The translations under genes and the position numbers were made by a program. Positions 32,049 to 39,210 of a stretch of 39,210 bases of DNA are shown here, piece after piece. Source of the DNA: DATAMF01 sp964472565 (GTDB taxonomy: Bacteria > Chloroflexota > Anaerolineae > Aggregatilineales > Aggregatilineaceae); assembly GCA_964472565.1 (NCBI GenBank), contig CAYYNB010000042.1:1-39210 (forward strand), given 5' to 3'. How positions within the stretch are numbered: position 1 is the first letter of the stretch; each line of letters opens with the position of its first letter. Under the pieces are notes generated by a model. The model did no database searches. It had not been told where the DNA came from and worked only from the letters and a program-made list of their open reading frames with translations.

Positions 32049-32909
32049 TTATGCTGGTGGTTCCTGCATGGCACTCAGCGTGCGGTAGGTTCGGATATAA
32101 TTCATCGCCCACTCGTCCCGGCCCAGCATCAAATCAGCCGCGCGCACAGTCAGCGTGTTTTTCAATGGATTGCAGATTGGCGCATTCACACCAATGGCGA
32201 TCAACTGCGCCAGAAACACCGTGTTAAGCATTTCCCGATCCGGCATTCCATACGAAGCATTGCTCGCGCCGACGGTCAGGTTGCAGCCCAGTTTAGCGCG
32301 CAGGAGTTTAGCCGTCTCCATCGTAATCCGACCAGACAGGTGATTCGCGCCAACCGTGAGTACCAGCGGGTCAAACAAGATACTTTCGATCCCGATGCCC
32401 AATTTTTGCGCCCGTTCCAGGATTTTTTCGGCTACCGCTAACCGCGCTTCTGGTGTTTCCGGTATGCCGCTGTCATCCATACACAGGGCAATCACCGCTG
32501 CGCCATATTCGGCGACCACCGGCAGCACCGATGCGAGTTTGGCCTCCTCGCCATTCACCGAGTTGACCAGCGCCCGGCCTTTAGCAATTTTGAGGCTTGC
32601 CGCCAGTGCTTCTGGATTGGGCGAGTCGATAGATACTGGGACATCAACCGTATCCTGCACCATCTGCACCGCCTGCGGCAGGAGTTTCACTTCGTCCACC
32701 CCCGCCGCTCCCACATTGACATCCAATACCTGCGCACCAGTTGAGAACTGCGCCTGGGCGTCACGCGGAATGCGGCTCAGATTACCGGCTTGCAGTTCAG
32801 CACTGAAGGCTTTACGACCGGTAGGGTTAATTCGTTCACCAATGATCACCGTCAACAGGTCCGGCCCGATGGTGACGGAGCTGCTCGGTCCACTCAGTTC
32901 AGTTAACAT
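32049..32909 (-). CDS. Pterin-binding methyltransferase (AcsE/MetH-like)
   Basis: The 286-residue protein has a dihydropteroate-synthase-like barrel. Motifs are IGERINPTGRKAFSAEL, GAQVLDVNVGAAGVDEVKLLPQ, VSIDSPNPEALAASLKI, ALVNSVNGEE and ILFDPLVLTVGANH. This pattern is typical of AcsE, which moves the methyl group of methyl-THF to a corrinoid protein, and of the related MtvA/MetH pterin domains. No corrinoid protein or acetyl-CoA synthase gene is in the window, so the acceptor is unknown. With MetVF it suggests shuttling of methyl groups to or from folate, for example in O- or N-demethylation, rather than a demonstrated Wood-Ljungdahl pathway. Confidence 0.85.
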   Translation of the reverse strand: MLTELSGPSSSVTIGPDLLTVIIGERINPTGRKAFSAELQAGNLSRIPRDAQAQFSTGAQVLDVNVGAAGVDEVKLLPQAVQMVQDTVDVPVSIDSPNPEALAASLKIAKGRALVNSVNGEEAKLASVLPVVAEYGAAVIALCMDDSGIPETPEARLAVAEKILERAQKLGIGIESILFDPLVLTVGANHLSGRITMETAKLLRAKLGCNLTVGASNASYGMPDREMLNTVFLAQLIAIGVNAPICNPLKNTLTVRAADLMLGRDEWAMNYIRTYRTLSAMQEPPA

Positions 32910-33231
32910 GTATAATTTTTCCCTTACAAACCGCCATAACCAGCCATTTACGCTTTATTGTACGGGTATCTATTCTGAGGCAAACGTATTATTCATCACC
33001 AAATGTATATGCTAATCTTCAAAGTCTTGTTAGAACGGTGCGGCGGTAGCTGACCACCTCCATAAAGAGAAACAGACTCATGGTCTCCTCCGCTTGCTGA
33101 TGCCATGCTCACCCGCGTTTTGATTTGCTCCTTCTCTGCGTCCTTTAGCCTTTTGGGAGTGCGCCCAAATTCTTGTATTGTGCTACAATGGCATTTGAAC
33201 AGTCAGCTTGTACCCATATTACGGAAATATT
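32910..33231. other. Divergent intergenic region with two candidate promoters
   Basis: This 322-base gap lies between the divergent methyltransferase and MFS genes. A minus-strand TTGCCT (32983-32978) and TACAAT (32962-32957) are 15 bases apart. On the plus strand, TGCTACAAT (33181-33189) is an extended -10 without a clear -35. I saw no RNA gene or significant repeat in the rest. Confidence 0.45.
33181..33189 (+). promoter_or_regulatory. Extended -10 promoter of the MFS gene cassette
   Basis: TGCTACAAT has the TG-N extension and a 5/6 match to TATAAT. The predicted start is near 33196, about 36 bases before the MFS start codon. No -35 element fits at 17 bases, as is usual for extended -10 promoters. 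Confidence 0.55.
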
Positions 33232-34533
33232 ATGAGAAGATATTTGATTATCTGGATCGGGGAAGTCGCTTCGACACTTGGATCCGGTCTGACAAGTTTT
33301 GCTCTGGGTATCTGGATCTACGAACAAACCGATTCGGTGAGTATGCTCACTTTGAACGCGCTCGCCTATGTTTTGCCCCATTTACTCTTTACGCCGATAG
33401 CGGGCGTGATCGCGGATCGGTGGAACCGCAAATTAGTTATCGTGGTGGGCGATACCGGAGTCGCGCTGACCGCGCTGGTTGTGTTTTTGTTGATTGTCAC
33501 GGGAAACCTCAGAATCGGGTACATTTATATTTTGACAACCATCGCGGCAACTATCGGAACGCTGCAATGGCCTGCCTATTCAGCTATGATCCCGCTTATC
33601 GTGCCCAAACAGCATCTTGGTCGTGCCAGCGCGCTGTCACAAGCCAGCGAAGGATTAGCCGAGATGATCAGCCCCCTGCTGGCAGGAAGCCTGTATGTCA
33701 TGTCAGATGTGGGACTGAAAGGGGTGTTATTTATTGACTTTGCGACCTTCATTTTTTCGACCATTATGCTGCTGCTTGTGCCTATTCCCCGCCACAAGCA
33801 GGCGTCTGAGAGCAACACTCGACAAAATACATCGATTGTTCACGATATGCGAATCGGCTGGCATTATATTATGGAGCGGCCCGGGCTATTAGGACTGTTG
33901 GTCTATTTTGCAACGCTCAATTTCTTTTTAGAGTTTATGTATCCGCTGGCACAACCACTTCTGTTTGAAACAACATCACCTGATGCTGCGGGGGCTGCCA
34001 TGTCGCAAATGGCCGTGGGAATGTTTTTAGGAATTGCCGTGATGGGTGTTTGGGGAGGCCCCAAACGCCGGATTCATGGTATATTGCTCCCCGGTATCCT
34101 GTCAGGATTGGTGATCGCAACAGCCGGACTTCGCCCCTCCTTAACACTGATCACTGTAGCCGGATTCAGCTATTATATGCTGGTGCCCATTATTAAAGGC
34201 TCCAACCAGGCTTTGTGGCAAACGAAAGTGGCCGAAGATATTCAGGGCCGCGTATTCGCTATGCAAGATTTGATCGCGTCATCAGTTCAACCGCTCGCGT
34301 TGATGATTGCTGGCCCGCTGGCCGATGGCGTTTTTGAACCGGCCATGCGTGAGCACGGGTGGTTGGCTGACAGTGTGGGCCAGATTATCGGCGTAGGACC
34401 AGGGCGCGGTATCGCTTTGTTGATCATTGTAGTGGGCACGCTTTCTGCTGGAGCTGCCTTTGCTGCATTGCTGCATCCACCCATACGTCATGTCGAGGAC
34501 GAGATTCCCGACGCCGTGCTAAGCGCTAAATAA
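33232..34533 (+). CDS. MFS efflux transporter (EntS/MefA-like DHA3 type)
   Basis: The 433-residue protein has about 12 hydrophobic helices and opens with RRYLIIWIGEVASTLGSGLTSFALGIWIYEQT, typical of the EntS/macrolide-efflux MFS group. IAGVIADRWNRKLVI is the conserved loop between helices 2 and 3 and carries the basic signature. Such pumps export hydrophobic natural products or drugs; the substrate is not known. I chose ATG 33232 because the upstream in-frame TTG at 33208 gives no better site. It is followed by the FemAB-like gene after only 7 bases, so they are probably one operon. Confidence 0.88.
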   Translation: MRRYLIIWIGEVASTLGSGLTSFALGIWIYEQTDSVSMLTLNALAYVLPHLLFTPIAGVIADRWNRKLVIVVGDTGVALTALVVFLLIVTGNLRIGYIYILTTIAATIGTLQWPAYSAMIPLIVPKQHLGRASALSQASEGLAEMISPLLAGSLYVMSDVGLKGVLFIDFATFIFSTIMLLLVPIPRHKQASESNTRQNTSIVHDMRIGWHYIMERPGLLGLLVYFATLNFFLEFMYPLAQPLLFETTSPDAAGAAMSQMAVGMFLGIAVMGVWGGPKRRIHGILLPGILSGLVIATAGLRPSLTLITVAGFSYYMLVPIIKGSNQALWQTKVAEDIQGRVFAMQDLIASSVQPLALMIAGPLADGVFEPAMREHGWLADSVGQIIGVGPGRGIALLIIVVGTLSAGAAFAALLHPPIRHVEDEIPDAVLSAK

Positions 34534-34540
34534 AGGTCGT

Positions 34541-35611
34541 ATGGAATTCAAACTATTTGAAGGTATTCACACCATCGATCCCCATATCTGGAACCAGGCT
34601 GCCCGCGGATACCCATTTGCGGGATGGATATGGTGCCAGTATGGGGAGCAGAACCATGGGCGCAAGGGGCATTATCTGGTGGCGTTTGATGGCGATCAAC
34701 CCGTGGGTGGTGCGATCTTCTGGGTCATCAATGATGAACCGATTCCCTCCACCAACCGGATCGTTCAAAGTCTTTTCGCGCACTATTTGCGCGCGCGTCC
34801 CCTGGTTGTCTGCCGGACAGCCCTCCATACTAATCATACAGGTCTCTTGCTGCCTGCCAATCCGGTTCAGTGTGAGCGTGTGCTGACCGAAATTCGGCGT
34901 ACGGCTGTTGATCTGGTGCGCCAGCAGCACGGCTCATTTTTCCTAGCCGATTTTCTCTCCTCAGCCGAGATTGATTATCCCTGGAATAACTTTTATCGAC
35001 TGGAGAATTTTCTCAATGACGGAACCTGCCTGAATGTTAAGTGGGACACCTTCGACGGTTATCTGGCTTCACTAAAAAGCATTAGCAAAAAAACGTTCAA
35101 AAACATCCGCAACAATACCCGGCTGGCCCAAAACTGCGGGATCACCCTCTCGGCAGCGCGTCAGATATCCTCCCCCGATCCAATTCTCCATCTGATCGCC
35201 ATTCAACGAAAGCACTATCAGATGGTATTTAATCCCGCCGAGATCCGCCGCACCATTGAGGCGTTATCCCACCTGCCGGAAATAAATTACCGCTGGATCA
35301 TGGCTTACTGCGATGACAGGCTGGTGGCTTGTGAACTGCTGCTGTTTGATGAGGAAAACCGGACTGCTACTGTCGCGCTATATGCCGGTGATCATCAAAC
35401 GAAATACGCTTACTTTCTGCTAAGCTACGAGGATATCCGCTGCTGCATTGAAGATCTCCGCGCCAAAATCATTTTTTATGGTTCGCACAGTTACGAGTTT
35501 AAACACCGAATGGGCTTTGAAAATGATCTGCGCAACAATCTGGTTTTTTATCCGGCGGCACGCCTGGAACGAACGATAACCCGTCCGCTTCTTCATTTTA
35601 TGAATGGATAA
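34541..35611 (+). CDS. FemAB/CelD-like acyl- or aminoacyl-transferase, copy 1
   Basis: The 356-residue protein has features of the double-GNAT FemAB/BioF2 (CelD-like) superfamily: SISKKTFKNIRNNTR in the centre and FYGSHSYEFKHRMGFEN near the C-terminus, a CelD-like acyl-CoA region. Such enzymes transfer amino acids from tRNA (FemAB) or acyl groups from acyl-CoA; which applies here is unknown. The copy at 36483-37559 is about half identical along the length, with the same FEG, PFAGW and QPVGGAIFWVI motifs. No signal peptide or membrane helix is evident. It begins 7 bases after the MFS stop and precedes the methyltransferase by 58 bases. Confidence 0.6.
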   Translation: MEFKLFEGIHTIDPHIWNQAARGYPFAGWIWCQYGEQNHGRKGHYLVAFDGDQPVGGAIFWVINDEPIPSTNRIVQSLFAHYLRARPLVVCRTALHTNHTGLLLPANPVQCERVLTEIRRTAVDLVRQQHGSFFLADFLSSAEIDYPWNNFYRLENFLNDGTCLNVKWDTFDGYLASLKSISKKTFKNIRNNTRLAQNCGITLSAARQISSPDPILHLIAIQRKHYQMVFNPAEIRRTIEALSHLPEINYRWIMAYCDDRLVACELLLFDEENRTATVALYAGDHQTKYAYFLLSYEDIRCCIEDLRAKIIFYGSHSYEFKHRMGFENDLRNNLVFYPAARLERTITRPLLHFMNG

Positions 35612-35669
35612 AGTCGGGTAAAATAGATATTAGAATCTTAATGTTGTAACAAGAAAGTACGAGGAAGCG

Positions 35670-36443
35670 ATGATCCCCTGGCTTGTAGGGGCGGTGATTA
35701 TAGCGGTTATTTTGTACCTTCTGGACCGAGAAATCTATTTTTACGAAGCAGTCCACCTGAGTCCCCGCATCCAGCACTGGCTTTATGATCGATGGGCTGC
35801 CAAATATGATCAAGGGAAAAAAGAGACGCAGCAAAAAGATCGGGAGATGCTGGCGCTTCCCATGATCAATCGGGTGGGGCCAAACCAGCCCGCGTTGATA
35901 CTGGATCTGGCGACTGGGACCGCCCGACTGCCGCTCATCCTGCTTAAAGAACCTGATTTTACAGGTACAATTATTGGGCTGGATATTTCACGCGCCATGT
36001 TGGTACAGGCTGCTGCCAAGTTGGCCCCCTACCAGGAGCGCGCAACTCTCGTTCAATATGAGAATCTGCCGCTGCCCTTTGCTGACAATAGCTTTGATGT
36101 GGTGAGCTGTCTCGAAGCATTAGAACTCATGCCTAACATGCAAGGCCCCTTAGGTGAACTCGCGCGCGTTTTGCGTCCGGGCGGACTGCTGCTCACCTCG
36201 CACGGCAATGAAGCGCTGGGATGGGGTGATAAGGTTGTGAGCGCCGAAAAATTTACTGAACTGCTGCGTGCCGCCGGATTTGAACAGGTCGAAATCCTTT
36301 CCTGGTGGAAAAAATTCGATCTTGTGTGGGCATGCAAAGCGGGCCAATCCGCTCCAATTGGCAACCGCCCCTGGACTGACGTGTTGCAGTGCCGCACGGA
36401 AGTATCCCGAACTTCTGAAGGAATAATTATTCTGGACAGCTAA
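35670..36443 (+). CDS. Membrane-anchored SAM-dependent methyltransferase
   Basis: The 257-residue protein has an N-terminal hydrophobic helix (about residues 4-19, WLVGAVIIAVILYLL) and a class-I methyltransferase domain. SAM-binding motif I is ILDLATGTARLPL, motif II GLDISRAML, motif III SFDVVSCLEALELMP and the later RVLRPGGLLLTSHGN segment fits as well. The helix suggests a substrate in or near the membrane, such as a lipid or a hydrophobic intermediate. It sits between the two related FemAB-like genes, so its product may modify the same compound. The gene has its own ribosome site, with GAGG upstream of the ATG. The substrate is unknown. Confidence 0.75.
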   Translation: MIPWLVGAVIIAVILYLLDREIYFYEAVHLSPRIQHWLYDRWAAKYDQGKKETQQKDREMLALPMINRVGPNQPALILDLATGTARLPLILLKEPDFTGTIIGLDISRAMLVQAAAKLAPYQERATLVQYENLPLPFADNSFDVVSCLEALELMPNMQGPLGELARVLRPGGLLLTSHGNEALGWGDKVVSAEKFTELLRAAGFEQVEILSWWKKFDLVWACKAGQSAPIGNRPWTDVLQCRTEVSRTSEGIIILDS

Positions 36444-36482
36444 ATAAGAGCCAGGCGCTATGTTTATCAACACGAGGTAAAT

Positions 36483-37559
36483 ATGCAGATCAACCTCTTT
36501 GAAGGTATTTCTACTGTTGATCCGACGCTGTGGGATCAGGTCACGCGCGGGCATCCATTTGCGGGCTGGCATTGGTGTCATTTTGGAGAAATCGCCCATG
36601 GTCATCCTGGATTTTATCTGGCGGGAACGGAAGGTGAGCAGCCCGTTGGCGGCGCAATTTTTTGGGTGATCGATGACGAAATGATTCCGACCTGGCATGC
36701 GATAGCACGCTACGTCGTGGCGCATTATCTCCGGCGGCGGCCTCTGCTGGCCTGCCGCACTGCCCTAGATACCACGCATGCCGGGATTTTTATGCCCTCC
36801 GATCCAAACTGTTGGGCTGAACTCATGGCCGAAATCCGGCGAGCTGCTGTCGATCTGCTCCACCGGCAGCACTCTTCATTTTTCGTAGCTGACTATCTTT
36901 CTCCGGTAGAAATGGATTACCCCTGGGGGGATTTTTTTGTTCTGAAGGATTTTCACTTTCAGAATGCGGGAACATATCTAACGGTTAAATGGGAGTCTTT
37001 TGGAGCATACAAGGCTGATCTAAAAGCGCAGGGCAAAAAGGCGTATCGGAATATTAAGGACAACACCCGTCATGCGGTAGAAGCGGGCATTAGTATCTCA
37101 TTACAGCGTGAAGCTCCCCCGCTCGCTGAAATTCTTCGCCTTCAGGCCATTCATGCGAAGCATTATCACCAGCCTTTTAACCCGGCCAGGACAACGCGCA
37201 CCGTTAACGCAACCACCGTTCTACCCGAAAATAACTGCCGGTGGGCGCTGGCACACTGCAATGGTGAGTTGGTTGCCTACAAGCTGCTGCTTTTCGACGA
37301 CGCGAACCGTGTTGCCTATGCAACACTCTACGCCAGCGATCATAAAACCGAATATGCCTATTTTTTGATGAGTTACGAAGACATCCAGTATGCGATGGAT
37401 CACTGGCGTGCCCAAACGATTTTTTATGGTAGCGAAGGTTACGAATTCAAACGCCGCATGGGCTTTGAACTCGATACACGCGACCAACTGGTTTTTTACC
37501 CGGCGGGTCGAATCGAACGAACTGTGGCGAGTTGGCTACTGCGCTGGATGGATCGGTAA
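36483..37559 (+). CDS. FemAB/CelD-like acyl- or aminoacyl-transferase, copy 2
   Basis: The 358-residue protein is a paralogue of the 34541-35611 product, sharing the FEG start, HPFAGWHWCHFG, QPVGGAIFWVIDDE, CRTALDTTH, EIRRAAVDL, KKAYRNIKDNTR and YGSEGYEFKRRMGFE segments. The divergence, roughly half of positions, is too great for a recent duplication, so the pair may have different substrates or act in sequence. GAGG is near the start ATG. The gene ends 19 bases before the convergent CUT2 ATPase gene. As with copy 1, the chemistry (acyl-CoA or aminoacyl-tRNA) cannot be settled from sequence. Confidence 0.6.
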   Translation: MQINLFEGISTVDPTLWDQVTRGHPFAGWHWCHFGEIAHGHPGFYLAGTEGEQPVGGAIFWVIDDEMIPTWHAIARYVVAHYLRRRPLLACRTALDTTHAGIFMPSDPNCWAELMAEIRRAAVDLLHRQHSSFFVADYLSPVEMDYPWGDFFVLKDFHFQNAGTYLTVKWESFGAYKADLKAQGKKAYRNIKDNTRHAVEAGISISLQREAPPLAEILRLQAIHAKHYHQPFNPARTTRTVNATTVLPENNCRWALAHCNGELVAYKLLLFDDANRVAYATLYASDHKTEYAYFLMSYEDIQYAMDHWRAQTIFYGSEGYEFKRRMGFELDTRDQLVFYPAGRIERTVASWLLRWMDR

Positions 37560-37578
37560 TCAACCCGCCAGGCGTGTC

Positions 37579-39099
37579 CTACTTTCCACTGGCATGCGCC
37601 ATGATAATTTCCTGAGTTGCCTCTGCCCGGTTTAATATGGCTGTCATGCGCCCCTCATGCATCACCAGGATGCGGTCGCTCATTTGCAGCACTTCGGGCA
37701 TCTCGGATGAAATCATAATAATGCCGATGCCCTGGGCGGCGAGTTGGCTCATCAATGCGTGAACTTCAGCCTTCGCGCCCACATCAATACCGCGTGTGGG
37801 TTCATCCAGAATCAGCACTTTAGGCGACGTTGCCAGCCATTTGGCAACCACGACCTTTTGTTGGTTGCCGCCCGATAACAGCCGGACCCGTTGCGCCAGA
37901 CTGGGTGTGCGGACATTCAACTGCCGGACATAATTTTCGGCAACACCGCGCGCCTGTTTTTGCTTGAGCAATCCGATCCAGTTCGAAAGCCAATCCAGAT
38001 TGGGCAAAACAATGTTGCGTTCGACGCCTTGATCTAAAACCAGCCCATGCAACTGCCGGTTTTCGGGGACTAATGCCAGCCCCGCCCGAACTGCCGAATT
38101 GGGAGATCGAATGTCGATTGGCTGGCCCTCGATCAGAATCTCACCCGATGTGAGCCGATCCGCCCCAAAAATAGCACGGACCATTTCCGTTCGACCTGAC
38201 CCAACCAGCCCTGCAATGCCCAGGATTTCACCGTGCCGGAGTGAAAAACTGACATCTTCGATTACGCCTTTGCGGCACAAGTTGCGCGCTTCGAGCACAA
38301 CATCGCCCGGAGGGGCTTCCTTCTTCTGGTACATCTCCGAGATGGAGCGACCTACCATCGCTGCGATGATTTTCTGCGGCGAGGCCTCTTGAATTGGCAT
38401 TTCGCCCACCTGTTGGCCGTCACGCAGCACTACGATGCGGTCCGCAATTGCCATGATTTCATCGAGCCGATGGGTGATAAAGATGACGCCCAGACCTTGT
38501 TCCTTGAGGGAGCGCACGATCTCAAAGAGGACTTTGACTTCACCTTCACCCAGGGCAGAAGTCGGTTCGTCCATGATGATAATCCGCGCATTCACCGACA
38601 ACGCTTTGGCAATTTCGACCATCTGCCGCTCGGCAACCGACAGATTTCTGACCAGTTGATCGGGGGAAAAGCGCGCGCCGACTCGTTCAAGCAGTTTGGC
38701 AGCTTCCTGCCGCATCTGCCGCCGGTTCACGATAGCAACTTTACCCAATGACCCCAGAAATGCCGGTTCACGTCCCAGGAAAATATTGGTGGCAACGGTC
38801 TGGTTGGGGGTCAGGTTAAATTCTTGATAAATGATGGCGATTCCCAGGCTTTGAGCATGGTGCGGGTTCTCAGGATGGATAAGCTGACCGTCGATGTAGA
38901 CCTCCCCCGTGTCCATGCGATAAGCGCCGGACAAAATTTTCATCAGGGTCGATTTGCCTGCACCGTTTTCGCCGACCAGGGCAACTACCTCGTGCGCGTA
39001 GACTTTAAAATCTACATTGCTGAGAGCCTTCACGCCTGGAAACGATTTAGAAATATTACGCACTTCCAAAAGAGGGGTTTGATCGGGTATTGCTGCCAA
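37579..39099 (-). CDS. CUT2 sugar ABC transporter ATPase (RbsA/MglA-like)
   Basis: The 506-residue protein has two fused nucleotide-binding domains, as in ribose, galactose and xylose transporters of the CUT2 family. The first has Walker A GENGAGKS (43-50), the NLSVAERQMVEIAKAL signature and IIIMDEPTSAL. The second has a degenerate Walker A (GLVGSGRTE), followed by LLSGGNQQKVVVAKW and LILDEPTRGIDVG. It works in the cytosol and should pair with permease and binding proteins that are not in the window. The upstream gene is just outside the right edge. The sugar cannot be named from the ATPase. Confidence 0.92.
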   Translation of the reverse strand: MAAIPDQTPLLEVRNISKSFPGVKALSNVDFKVYAHEVVALVGENGAGKSTLMKILSGAYRMDTGEVYIDGQLIHPENPHHAQSLGIAIIYQEFNLTPNQTVATNIFLGREPAFLGSLGKVAIVNRRQMRQEAAKLLERVGARFSPDQLVRNLSVAERQMVEIAKALSVNARIIIMDEPTSALGEGEVKVLFEIVRSLKEQGLGVIFITHRLDEIMAIADRIVVLRDGQQVGEMPIQEASPQKIIAAMVGRSISEMYQKKEAPPGDVVLEARNLCRKGVIEDVSFSLRHGEILGIAGLVGSGRTEMVRAIFGADRLTSGEILIEGQPIDIRSPNSAVRAGLALVPENRQLHGLVLDQGVERNIVLPNLDWLSNWIGLLKQKQARGVAENYVRQLNVRTPSLAQRVRLLSGGNQQKVVVAKWLATSPKVLILDEPTRGIDVGAKAEVHALMSQLAAQGIGIIMISSEMPEVLQMSDRILVMHEGRMTAILNRAEATQEIIMAHASGK

Positions 39100-39140
39100 G
39101 TCGGACCTCTATCTTTCTTAAAAAAGAATTCATTATGATA

Positions 39141-39170
39141 AGTGGGACCGGCCAGCATGCCGGTCCCACT
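39141..39170 (-). other. Strong hairpin upstream of the CUT2 ATPase gene
   Basis: AGTGGGACCGGC (39141-39152) pairs perfectly with GCCGGTCCCACT (39159-39170) across the loop CAGCAT. It lies between the preceding minus-strand gene and the ATPase gene, where such hairpins often stabilise a binding-protein mRNA. No T-run follows on the minus strand, so termination is partial at most. Confidence 0.7.
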
Positions 39171-39198
39171 GTGATTATTAATCGGGTTGAAAAACGAG

Positions 39199-39210
39199 TT
39201 ACTCAGCTTC
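39199..39210 (-). CDS. Last codons of a minus-strand gene at the window edge
   Basis: On the minus strand the window edge reads GAA GCT GAG TAA, which could be the end (Glu-Ala-Glu-stop) of a gene preceding the ATPase. A sugar-binding protein is the usual neighbour in CUT2 operons, but only three codons are visible, so the call rests on position alone. Confidence 0.3.
   Translation of the reverse strand, partial: EAE

Overview
The window looks like a chromosomal piece of a Gram-positive-like or monoderm bacterium, most plausibly a member of the Chloroflexota (Anaerolineae-like). This is an inference from gene content: a complete LysW-dependent aminoadipate lysine pathway, a cupredoxin-fused copper nitrite reductase, a fused MetV-MetF protein and abundant CUT-type sugar transporters. 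No rRNA, tRNA, CRISPR array or insertion sequence was seen. Almost all of the DNA is coding, and many genes overlap by 4-20 bases.

Layout. Bases 1-60 are a perfect 26-bp inverted repeat. A Kef/YbaL-type cation/proton antiporter and a DegV lipid-binding protein follow, closed by a terminator (3264-3299). Next is a ten-gene lysine operon (lysW-X-Y-Z-J, homocitrate synthase, lysT-U, homoisocitrate dehydrogenase, lysK; 3541-12422). It is preceded by a promoter, a 20-residue leader peptide with four Lys codons, a terminator and a competing antiterminator: a full translation-coupled lysine attenuator. Then comes a heterodimeric ABC exporter (12634-16216), facing a BaeSR-like two-component system (16211-18257, minus). 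An exported L,D-transpeptidase, a DUF2264 protein and a ThuA-like protein follow on the minus strand.

At 21458-23058 (minus) a small ferredoxin and a NirK with an extra N-terminal cupredoxin domain form an operon. Two tandem FNR/DNR-type boxes sit exactly at -41.5 and -60.5 from a predicted start site. Divergent from it, 23296-30404 is a sugar locus: LacI regulator, binding protein, two permeases, a GH66 dextranase-type enzyme and a GH15 isomaltose-type glucohydrolase. Shared GAACCGGTTC-like operators lie before the regulator and before the transporter. The genes together suggest uptake and degradation of dextran or isomalto-oligosaccharides. The transporter ATPase is not in the locus.

Bases 30509-32909 (minus) encode a MetV-MetF fusion and an AcsE/MetH-type methyl-tetrahydrofolate methyltransferase, which handle one-carbon units. 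Bases 33232-37559 hold an MFS exporter, two paralogous FemAB/CelD-like acyltransferases and, between them, a membrane-anchored SAM methyltransferase. This four-gene cassette is the least explained part of the window. The right edge has a CUT2 sugar ABC ATPase (37579-39099, minus), preceded by a strong hairpin and the last codons of an upstream gene.

The strongest regulatory observations are the lysine attenuator, the tandem FNR-type boxes and the LacI operator pair. All come from direct reading of the sequence and have not been tested by any search or folding program.
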